From Candidatus Proelusimicrobium excrementi (GTDB taxonomy: Bacteria; Elusimicrobiota; Elusimicrobia; Elusimicrobiales; Elusimicrobiaceae), in NCBI GenBank assembly GCA_934643455.1, contig CAKUBV010000006.1, forward strand, positions 1 to 64,000: a DNA stretch of 64,000 bases. The letters are read 5' to 3'. This document shows, in pieces, positions 16,770 to 23,980 of this stretch (positions are counted from its first letter, which is position 1; each line of letters begins with the position of its first letter). The notes beneath the pieces were generated by a model that was not told the DNA's origin, searched no databases, and saw only the letters and a list, made by a program, of their open reading frames with translations. The position numbers and the translations under genes are program-made.

Positions 16770-18109
16770 TATTTACCTCCGCCTAAATTATCCATTACCG
16801 CAAGGCGGTTAAGGCGTTCAACATAAATATCCGCCAAAGCTATGCGGCTTTCCAAAAGGGCAAGATTGGCGTTATCGACTTCCAAAAACGTTACGGAACC
16901 GGCTTTATAGGCCTGATAAGTCAAAGAGGCCGTTTTTGCGCTGGCTTTTACCATATCGTCCGTAAGAACTTCCTGTACGGAAAGGGAATGGAGCAAGCTC
17001 TTTGAAGAATAAAACAGCGTTGAAAGGCTTTCTTCCATATCCTGTTTTTCATACAAAGCGGCCTGCGCCTGCTTTTGATTGGCCGCGGCCTCTTTCCTGC
17101 TTTTACCGCCTTCAAACAGAGGCAGCCGCAAAGACGCGCCCGCACGGCCGTTTATTACGCTTTCATGTATAGGCCCGTTGGGGTATTCGGCATAAGCACC
17201 GGCGTTTAAAGCCACCGTCGGATATAAAGAAGAGCGCAAAGATTTTGCCAAATTCTCGTAATAAGCGGCCATATCTTCCGCCGCGGCGAGAGGCGGCAGA
17301 TCTTTATCAAAATCATTGTTTGACGCAAAGGAAAGCGAAGCCAAAGTATCCTTAAGCGGATCGGCTTTTATTATCGCGCTTGGCGCATTTTCCCCTTTGC
17401 CGGGCTTTATGCGCCAATCCAAAGGATAAGAAGCGTCTATGCCGTAATCATCGCCGGTAAGGCTGAAAAGTTCCCTTAAATGAGCCCCCAGCGCGCCGCG
17501 GGCGGAAGCTATGTTAATCTCCGCGCGCAGTTTCTGCTTTTGGGCCATATAAACGTCTATATTGCTTTTTGCGCCGGCTTTAAAGGCCGCGTTTACGTCG
17601 GATAATTGTTTTTGCGCCACTTTCAGCTGTTCGTCCATGAAATACATTCTTTCCAAATCCTGCTGGACGGTAAAATAAGCCCGGCGGACGTCCAATAGAG
17701 CGGTCTTTTTGGCAAACTCAAAATCCTTTTCCTTAGCCAAATAAGCAAAATACGCCCCCTTTTTGACGCCGCTTCTGCCGCCGGCGTCGAATAAGACGTA
17801 ATTAAGCGTCGGCCCGGCGGAATAACTCCAGTTGTCGCCGTATTCCATTTTAAGAGGGCCGAGTTCCAATTCCGGCACTTGTGAAACCCATGCGCCTTTG
17901 ACATCTAAAGCCAAAGACGGATATAAAGAAGCGCCGCTGCTCTCATAATTTAAAAGAGCGGCCTCTTTAAGGCTTTGTTTCTGTTTGACTTCCGGCGAAA
18001 ATGCCAAAGCGGAAGCCTCACACGTTTTAAGCGAAATTTCTTTTACTTCGGCGGCGGTCAAAAAACACGCCGGCAAAAGAAATGCAATAAATAATAAGTA
18101 TTTTTTCAT
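16769..18109 (-). CDS. TolC-like outer-membrane efflux channel
   Basis: 446 residues. Signal peptide MKKYLLFIAFLLPACFLTAAE, then two OEP (outer membrane efflux protein) repeats of ~190 residues rich in long amphipathic helices. The phrase AVMDNLGGGK closes the protein. It forms the outer-membrane exit duct for the pump encoded downstream. Its stop overlaps the adaptor start, and its start overlaps the stop of the TetR gene. Confidence 0.9.
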   Translation of the reverse strand: MKKYLLFIAFLLPACFLTAAEVKEISLKTCEASALAFSPEVKQKQSLKEAALLNYESSGASLYPSLALDVKGAWVSQVPELELGPLKMEYGDNWSYSAGPTLNYVLFDAGGRSGVKKGAYFAYLAKEKDFEFAKKTALLDVRRAYFTVQQDLERMYFMDEQLKVAQKQLSDVNAAFKAGAKSNIDVYMAQKQKLRAEINIASARGALGAHLRELFSLTGDDYGIDASYPLDWRIKPGKGENAPSAIIKADPLKDTLASLSFASNNDFDKDLPPLAAAEDMAAYYENLAKSLRSSLYPTVALNAGAYAEYPNGPIHESVINGRAGASLRLPLFEGGKSRKEAAANQKQAQAALYEKQDMEESLSTLFYSSKSLLHSLSVQEVLTDDMVKASAKTASLTYQAYKAGSVTFLEVDNANLALLESRIALADIYVERLNRLAVMDNLGGGK

Positions 18110-18738
18110 TATTCTTCCTTAAACACCGTATTGATAAGCATATCTATACGCGTAGACGCGTTTTCTTCAACCATAAAATTTAAAGCGGCCGTTTTAACTT
18201 TACCCGGCAGCGTTACGTTAAGCCTGGATAAAAGCCCCAAAAGAACCTGCGGCAAAGCCACGGACGGCATTAAAAGCAAAAAGGCGTCAAATGTGCTCGG
18301 GGCCGCAAGCAGCCCGGCCTTGTGCGCGCGCTGAAGCTCCCCGAAGAGAATTTCCACATGCTTGGTAAAGTTTTCCGCTATAAACTTAAAAGTTTTTCTG
18401 TTGCCGGAAAACACATCCCCCCCCAAAGATGAAAGCAGCACCCTGTTTTCTTTTACAAATTCCTGTATATTTATAAGTATGGCGCGTACGTTTTCTTTCG
18501 CTGAAACCGACGGAGAAACATTTATTTTTATCTTCTCAATCATTTTTGAATATATGGTTTCAAGTACGGCCATATCAAAGTTTTCTTTGGTGGAGAAGTA
18601 GTAATGAAACATCCCCAAATTTACTTTGCTCTTGGCGCAAACCTGCCTTACGGTAAAACCGTTTAAGCCTTTGGCTTTGGCAAGCGCCGCGCCCGCTTTA
18701 AGCATTTTGACGTCGCTGCCGGTAGGACTTCTGCCCAT
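18109..18738 (-). CDS. TetR-family repressor of the efflux operon
   Basis: 209 residues with an N-terminal helix-turn-helix (GFTVRQVCAKSKVNLGMFHYYF, residues about 21-42) and a C-terminal ligand domain. It is the first gene of the efflux operon and overlaps tolC by one base. A perfect 24-base palindrome lies across its promoter, so it very probably represses itself and all six downstream genes until an exported compound binds. Confidence 0.92.
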   Translation of the reverse strand: MGRSPTGSDVKMLKAGAALAKAKGLNGFTVRQVCAKSKVNLGMFHYYFSTKENFDMAVLETIYSKMIEKIKINVSPSVSAKENVRAILINIQEFVKENRVLLSSLGGDVFSGNRKTFKFIAENFTKHVEILFGELQRAHKAGLLAAPSTFDAFLLLMPSVALPQVLLGLLSRLNVTLPGKVKTAALNFMVEENASTRIDMLINTVFKEE

Positions 18739-18772
18739 AACAACCTCCGTTTAACAATTAAACCGCACAATT

Positions 18773-18815
18773 ATTATTATACAGACGTATAATAATTTGT
18801 CAAGTGTATAATAAT
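18773..18815 (-). promoter_or_regulatory. efflux-operon promoter with TetR operator
   Basis: Minus strand: TTGACA (18798-18803), a 16-base spacer, TATAAT (18776-18781). The palindrome ATTATTATAC-agac-GTATAATAAT (18773-18796) covers the -10 and spacer. A third half-site GTATAATAAT lies at 18806-18815, 19 bases from the second, at the -35 edge. Confidence 0.85.
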
Positions 18816-18951
18816 TTTTATTTTTTATTGACGCAAACGCCGTTAATCAACCTTGCGGCCGCGGACTGCCCGGCAGAAAAAGCTTTTTGCGCCGCGCGCC
18901 ATAATTTGCTATATTATTTTTGGGCCGTCAGATAATCTCCCCGACGGTAAT

Positions 18952-19287
18952 ATGCAAAAAAATACAGACAAAACCCTTAAAGAAAACTTCCTAAAAACTT
19001 TGCAGGAATCAGACAGCGTTACCGAAGCTTTGGAGGCTTCCGCCTTCCCCAAGCATCTGCTCTGCTCCGCGCTTGCAAAAGACAAAAGTTTTTTAAAAGC
19101 TTTCGACAAAATAATAAATTTAAAACTGGAAATAGCCCTAATAGAAGCCGCTTTAAAATCAAAAACGGCCGGGATATTATGTTTTTCTCTTACAAACCGC
19201 CTGCCTAAAAAATACAACAAATCGCCCAAAGAATCCCCCAAAAAAGCGGAAACGCCCGGTAAAATAATATATGACGGCGACGAATAA
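18952..19287 (+). CDS. probable phage terminase small subunit
   Basis: 111 residues from ATG 18952. The first part (FLKTLQESDSVTEALEASAF..LLCSALAKDKSFLKAFDKI) has the helix-turn-helix pattern of TerS-like proteins, where a GSVTEAA-type helix is followed by a second helix and a D-x-F-x-x-x-D tail. Such subunits recognise DNA for packaging. It overlaps the large-subunit gene by 17 bases. A promoter TTGCGC-17-TATATT lies upstream (about 18886-18915). The call rests on pattern and context. Confidence 0.6.
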   Translation: MQKNTDKTLKENFLKTLQESDSVTEALEASAFPKHLLCSALAKDKSFLKAFDKIINLKLEIALIEAALKSKTAGILCFSLTNRLPKKYNKSPKESPKKAETPGKIIYDGDE

Positions 19288-20467
19288 ATTTAAAGTAGGC
19301 AGGATTTTTAAAGAGAACTTTAAAGCTAAAAAACAAACCGTTGTAAATATAGGCGGGGCGCGTTCCGGCAAAAGCTACGCCATGGCTCAGCTTTTGATAA
19401 TGCGCGCTTTGAACGCCTCCGTACTTATAGCCGTAACCAGGAAAACCATGCCCGCCCTAAAAATGACGGCTTTCCGCCTTATTGTTGAAATGCTGCAAAA
19501 ATACGGGCTGTTTCAAAGCGGCAAATTAAATAAAACGGGTAATTTCTACCTTTTGGGCAAAAGCAGAATACAGTTCTTTTCTTTAGACGACCCGGAAAAA
19601 ATAAAATCTTCCGAGTTTAATTATATCTGGATGGAAGAAGCCACCGAGTTTACCTATCAGGATTATCTTATCCTGCTGACGCGCCTTTCCGCCCCCAAGG
19701 AAGAAAACGCCCTTAACCAAATATTCCTGACGCTGAACCCCACCGACGCCAACAGCTGGATAGCAAAAAAACTTATTCACCGCCCCGAAGTGCAGGTAAT
19801 ACACAGCAGCTATAAGGATAACCCTTTCCTTTCCAAGGAATACATAAACACTTTGTTATCCTTAAAAACTTACGATAAAAACGCCTATGAAGTATACGCT
19901 TTGGGCAAATGGGGCAGAAGCGACAAAATAATTTATTCCGCCTGGCACGGCGTTGACGTTCCCTTTGAAGCCCCGGAAGAAGTTATTTGGGGATTGGATT
20001 TCGGCTTTAACAATCCCACCGCGCTGGTAAAAGTGTACATAAAAGACGGCGCGTTCTGCGCGGAAGAAAAACTTTACAAAACCGGCCTTACAAATGAGAA
20101 TCTAATTGACGAACTTAAGCTGATAATACCGCCTAAAGAATGCGGGAATGTCATTTATGCGGACAGTGCGGAACCCGCCCGCATAGAGGCCATTTACCGC
20201 GCCGGTTTCAACGTAAAACCGGCCGGCAAGAATATCTTAAACGGAATAATGGCCGTTAAAAGCTGCGGGGAACTGCTGATAACAAAAAGCTCCGTTAATC
20301 TGATTAAAGAAATAGAATCTTACAGCTGGAAGACCGACCTTAACGGCAATATCCTTGAAGAACCCGTAAAGTTTAACGACCACGCGCTTGACGCGCTCCG
20401 TTACGCCGTTTACAGCTATAAAAAGGAAACGCAAGATTCTAAGCAGGCCTCTTTAAGCTTTTTCTAG
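19271..20467 (+). CDS. phage terminase large subunit (PBSX/XtmB-like)
   Basis: 398 residues. The ATPase half has Walker A GGARSGKSYAMA (about residues 22-33) and the acidic pair in IWMEEATE (about 122). The nuclease half keeps its metal-binding acids: GLDFGFNNP (about 241), YADSAEP (about 296) and HALDALRY near the end. The motor would package DNA into procapsids. All catalytic motifs look intact, yet no portal, capsid or tail gene is within reach: efflux regulator on the left, repeats and dnaJ on the right. It may be a prophage remnant or a domesticated packaging pair. Confidence 0.88.
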   Translation: MTATNKFKVGRIFKENFKAKKQTVVNIGGARSGKSYAMAQLLIMRALNASVLIAVTRKTMPALKMTAFRLIVEMLQKYGLFQSGKLNKTGNFYLLGKSRIQFFSLDDPEKIKSSEFNYIWMEEATEFTYQDYLILLTRLSAPKEENALNQIFLTLNPTDANSWIAKKLIHRPEVQVIHSSYKDNPFLSKEYINTLLSLKTYDKNAYEVYALGKWGRSDKIIYSAWHGVDVPFEAPEEVIWGLDFGFNNPTALVKVYIKDGAFCAEEKLYKTGLTNENLIDELKLIIPPKECGNVIYADSAEPARIEAIYRAGFNVKPAGKNILNGIMAVKSCGELLITKSSVNLIKEIESYSWKTDLNGNILEEPVKFNDHALDALRYAVYSYKKETQDSKQASLSFF

Positions 20468-20492
20468 CGGATATTAACGCATTAGGCCAAAA

Positions 20493-20551
20493 CCCCGGCT
20501 TCTTAATTGAAGCCGGGGCGGTTAGTTAAGAGAAGCGAAAATATTTTCGCT
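20493..20551 (-). terminator. two-hairpin 3' module, copy 2
   Basis: Stem CCCCGGCTTC/GAAGCCGGGG (20493-20518), linker GGTTAGTTAAGAG (plus-strand reading), then the perfect palindrome AGCGAAAATATTTTCGCT (20534-20551). It has the same plan as copies 1, 3 and 4 with different stem sequences. Confidence 0.75.
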
Positions 20552-20557
20552 CAAAAT

Positions 20558-20740
20558 TCATTCGCATTTAACTAATTTCGCTTCACAATATAATGCCTTG
20601 CCGTCCGGAAGTTTACAAACAGCACTGAAAGTACACGTTCCGCTGCACCCGCCCGCGGTATATTTATATTGAACCTGACCTTTTGAAGAACAGCTTTCTG
20701 CGTAGCCTAAACTTACGCAGGCGAAAAAACAAAATAACAC
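20558..20740 (-). pseudogene. truncated cysteine-rich secreted protein, paralogue B
   Basis: 60 codons from a GTG. In frame upstream, the codons read KHKTVRNVFFV, matching the N-terminus MSKNKTVRKG of paralogue A, but there is no ATG and the T-tract promoter is missing. The sequence passes directly from CCGTTTTAT of the coding region into the intergenic repeat that in other copies lies just outside the promoter box. A deletion between the short matches CGTTTTAT and CTGTTTTATG would remove exactly the start codon and promoter. The body keeps one GQVQYKYTAGGCSGTC unit and the 3' module. It is probably a decayed or non-expressed family member. Confidence 0.6.
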
Positions 20741-20810
20741 AAAAAATACATTTCTAACCGTTTTATGTTTTTGTTTTAGGTTTCCGTCTGAACGACAATC
20801 ATTTAGGCTT

Positions 20811-20946
20811 ACAATTTGCTTTTATCTTTGGCCTGATTTTACCCTTTTCTTTAGTTCGGATACCTCGCCGCCTTCGGCGGCATAGCAGCAAGTATACCTC
20901 ACTACGAAAAAACTAAAATCAGGCTCAAATCTAAAAGAAATCAAGC
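20811..20946 (-). repeat. LIR copy 7
   Basis: The central hairpin is GCCGCC-ttc-GGCGGC. The arms GCCTGATTTTA and TAAAATCAGGC are perfectly complementary. Orientation is opposite to copies 8 and 9. Confidence 0.85.
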
Positions 20947-20975
20947 CGGTTAAGGTTACTGCAAAAAGGGAAGCA

Positions 20976-21042
20976 AATGTAGGTCAGGCTTGGCCTGACG
21001 TAAATAAGGAGTTCCTCTGTCAGGTAGAACCTGACCTACATT
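20976..21042. repeat. GTAGGTCAGG double-hairpin repeat, copy 2
   Basis: Outer arms AATGTAGGTCAGG/CCTGACCTACATT with two inner hairpins (GGTCAGGC/GCCTGAC and GTCAGGT/ACCTGAC). It is followed at 21048-21115 by the TTATGGAA-type repeat. Confidence 0.85.
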
Positions 21043-21196
21043 AATTGATAAAAAAGTTATGGAATTATTTTGCGACCGGATATGTATAAATATAGAAATA
21101 TATAGAAGAAAGTTGTTTAAAAGAAGAGCAAATATATTGAAAGAGTTAGGAATAAATTAAAATACGAAAATCTCAGCGTGAGAGAATTTAAGAAGC

Positions 21197-21328
21197 GTGA
21201 TTTTTTAGTTTTGAGATAGATTTTGATTTTATTACGAATGCGGTATACTTGCCGCTATGCGAGCAGAGCGAGCGAGGTATCCAAGTGAATAAAAAATCAA
21301 AATATACTCAAAAATAGAAAATTGCTAG
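21197..21328 (+). repeat. LIR copy 8
   Basis: Near-perfect ~32-base arms: ATTTTTTAGTTTTGAG-ATAG-ATTTTGATTTT against its complement ending AAAATAGAAAAT. The central hairpin is GCGAGC-aga-GCGAGC. Confidence 0.85.
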
Positions 21329-21409
21329 CCGTGAGAACGCAATATCACGCGAATAAAAGTATACGAGTGCACAACTTAGACCGAGTAAAAGCAGTGCGAG
21401 AATACAACC

Positions 21410-21543
21410 AGCGTGGTTTTTCAGATTTGAGGAAAATTTAAGTTTTATTCTGATTGAGGTATACTTGCCGCTATGCGAACGAAGTGAGCGAGGTATCCGA
21501 ATGAAGAAAAAACTTAAATTTACCCAAATATGGAAAATTGCTA
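21410..21543 (+). repeat. LIR copy 9
   Basis: The arms AAATTTAAGTTTT and AAAACTTAAATTT are perfect. The centre is GCGAAC-gaa-GTGAGC with the tandem G-A/A-G mismatch. It is in tandem with copy 8, immediately downstream of dnaJ. Confidence 0.85.
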
Positions 21544-21613
21544 ACCGTGAGAATTGAGCAACACGCGAGTAAATAGAAACTTACTAGCCGCGAGCATGTA
21601 ACATAACCCGAGT

Positions 21614-21643
21614 AAAAAATCGGGGCCGGGATACCCCAGCCCC
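21614..21643 (-). terminator. terminator of the dnaJ-like gene
   Basis: Stem GGGGCTGGG/CCCGGCCCC with a GTAT loop, followed on the minus strand by ATTTTTT. Confidence 0.85.
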
Positions 21644-21648
21644 AAATC

Positions 21649-22653
21649 CTACTCCGTCTCCCTAAGCAAACTAAACAACTCCTTTTGCCGGTCCGTCAGG
21701 ACATTAGGATTATTTATAATAAGTTCAACATACATATCGCCGGTCTTGCCCAAGCCGCGCCCGCTCAGTTTAAGTTTGCGACCGCTGTGCGAACCTGCGG
21801 GAACTTTTATTTTCACTGCGGAGCCGTCAGGCATTTTGGCCGTAATACTCCCGCCCAAAGCCGCCGTCCATGGCATAATATCCACAACCTGATGTATATC
21901 CTTGCCGTCCAAACGGAAATGGCTGTTAGGAGTTATCTTTACATTTACATACAAATCGCCGGCGCCCCTCGGGCCGGGGTTGCCTAAACCTTTGAGTTTT
22001 ATTTTCGCGCCGTCGGATATTTTAGCGGGGAATTTAACCTGAGCGTTTCTGCCGTTGGGCAAAGTAAGGTTCACAAGCCCGCCTCGGTAAGCCTCGGAAA
22101 GAGAAAGCGACAAATTGGCTTCGCTGTCGCCGGAGTTTTCCACGTCCGCCCCCGCGCCGGCAAAACCGGCGAAAGGATTTGTCGCACGTCCGCCCCTGCC
22201 GCTCCTTGAACCGAATCCGCCCATTCCGCCGAAAATCTGCTGGAAGAAATCGCTGAAGTCGGAGGCGTCAAAACCGCCCGTTCCGTTAAAATGTACGCCG
22301 CCGCCGAAAGGATTTGCGCCGGAAGACTGATAATACCCAGCGCCGCCTGTTCCGCCCGCGCCGTAAGAAGAACTGCCGCGGCCCGTTGCGGAAGAAGCCC
22401 CTCCGCCGCGAGCATAGTTTTGATAGCCGCCGCTGCCTACTTGATCGTAAATGGCTCTTTTCTGTTTATCCGAAAGAACTTCGTAAGCTTCGTTTACGTC
22501 TTTAAACTTTTCGGTCATTTCGGCCTTTTTGCTTTCCGGGTGCATATCCGGATGATATTTGCGAGCCTGAGTTTTAAAAGCTTTTTTGATGTCGGCTTCG
22601 CTCGCGTTCTTGCCGACGCCCAAAATTTTGTAATAATCTTTATAATCTGACAT
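21649..22653 (-). CDS. cbpA: DnaJ-family co-chaperone without zinc finger (CbpA-like)
   Basis: 334 residues from ATG 22653, chosen because GGAGG lies 9 bases before it. The N-terminal J domain carries HPD (KYHPDMH, about residue 36) and stimulates Hsp70 ATPase. A long G/S-rich linker follows (about 75-170). The C-terminal substrate domains DnaJ_C are at about 180-325 (FPAKISDGAKIKLKGLGNPG...). The CxxCxGxG zinc repeats of DnaJ proper are absent, so this is a type II J protein like CbpA. It stands alone with its own terminator; dnaK is not in the window. Confidence 0.9.
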   Translation of the reverse strand: MSDYKDYYKILGVGKNASEADIKKAFKTQARKYHPDMHPESKKAEMTEKFKDVNEAYEVLSDKQKRAIYDQVGSGGYQNYARGGGASSATGRGSSSYGAGGTGGAGYYQSSGANPFGGGVHFNGTGGFDASDFSDFFQQIFGGMGGFGSRSGRGGRATNPFAGFAGAGADVENSGDSEANLSLSLSEAYRGGLVNLTLPNGRNAQVKFPAKISDGAKIKLKGLGNPGPRGAGDLYVNVKITPNSHFRLDGKDIHQVVDIMPWTAALGGSITAKMPDGSAVKIKVPAGSHSGRKLKLSGRGLGKTGDMYVELIINNPNVLTDRQKELFSLLRETE

Positions 22654-22699
22654 TTCCACCCCTCCGCTATAAAATCATTTTATATAATTTAGTTACCTT

Positions 22700-23917
22700 A
22701 TGACAGCGGACCGGGACATTAACAAATACAACAGCAAACCTGTTAAACTTATACTGACGACGGAGGCTTTATCCTCTCTCGTCAATCAGGTGTTTCAAAT
22801 TTTGCTGCCTTGGTATATATTGGTCAGCACCGATTCCGTCATTTGGCTGGGCATAGCCGGCTTCGCTTCAATCGCGCCGAGCGTGTTTTCCTCATTATGG
22901 GGCGGCGCGGTAATAGATAAAATAGGCCGCTCAAAAACCATGCTCGTATGCGAGTCCGCCCAGCTTGTTCTTATAACTTTGATTCCTCTGCTTATAATTA
23001 CAGATTATGCCAAACCTTGGTTAATTTCAAGTATCATCTTTCTTTCCGGCTTTTTTGACGAACCGGGGCAAATGTCCCGCCAAGCTTTGATGCCGACTTA
23101 CTCCCGCCTTGCCGGAATGCCGCTGCACCGTGTAACCGGCATAAAGGAAGCGCTCGACGGCATAATGGCCGTAGGCGGGCCGATTTTGGGCGGGGCTGTA
23201 ATAGCGTTTTACGGAGTTTTTCAAGCTTGGACGCTGGCCGCCGTTTTATGTTTTGCGATAGTTTGCATGGCGATTAAAATTTTTAATTCCAGAAAGCCGC
23301 GCGTAAAAGCAAATCCCACCACTTACGCCATGGCTTGGAAAAACCTTACGCATGATAAATTCCTGCTTAAAGTGATATTAATTACCTTGCCGCTGTTTAT
23401 ACTGGGGCAGTCGTGGGAGCTTCTCATCCTGCCGGCGTACGTACACGTGTTTAAACACGGTTCGCTGTTTTTGGGCGCACTTGAAGCCGCATTCGGCCTG
23501 GGCGCGTTTATAGGCGCGGTTTACTATGCGGCGGCGGGCAAGAAATTTAAATTTTTTACGCTTTCCGTGGTAAATTATTCCGCTTATGCGCTTTCCGTGC
23601 TGGTGCTGATGTACAATCTGCCCAAAATACTGGTAATAGGCGCGACGGGCCTTTGCGGGCTTCCGTTCGGGGCTTTCAGCGCAATGGTCATAACCATAAT
23701 ACTTTCCCGCGCGCCGGAAGAAACCCGCGGCAAAACTTTGGGATTTTTCGCCGCCGGAGCGGCTTTTACGGAAAGCGTATTCATCCTGATAATAGCCTTT
23801 TTGCTTAAGCAGGCGGGGCTTTTTAACACGCTTCAAACCGTATTGGCGTTTTTTATACTGCTTATAACAGCCGCTCTTTTCGCCCGCAGGGGCGAAGACG
23901 GCCCGCCCATCAACTGA
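22700..23917 (+). CDS. MFS transporter
   Basis: 405 residues with about 12 hydrophobic segments and the motif-A-like GAVIDKIGRSKTM between the second and third. The similarity is to the EntS/MFS_3 exporter group. The substrate is not predictable. It is divergent from the dnaJ-like gene with a 46-base gap, and 63 bases before malQ on the same strand. Confidence 0.85.
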   Translation: MTADRDINKYNSKPVKLILTTEALSSLVNQVFQILLPWYILVSTDSVIWLGIAGFASIAPSVFSSLWGGAVIDKIGRSKTMLVCESAQLVLITLIPLLIITDYAKPWLISSIIFLSGFFDEPGQMSRQALMPTYSRLAGMPLHRVTGIKEALDGIMAVGGPILGGAVIAFYGVFQAWTLAAVLCFAIVCMAIKIFNSRKPRVKANPTTYAMAWKNLTHDKFLLKVILITLPLFILGQSWELLILPAYVHVFKHGSLFLGALEAAFGLGAFIGAVYYAAAGKKFKFFTLSVVNYSAYALSVLVLMYNLPKILVIGATGLCGLPFGAFSAMVITIILSRAPEETRGKTLGFFAAGAAFTESVFILIIAFLLKQAGLFNTLQTVLAFFILLITAALFARRGEDGPPIN

Positions 23918-23980
23918 ACACCTGCCCGCTTACGGAAAGTTTTGTTATAATAAAGTTGAATTTTAACAGAGGTTCCTTAT

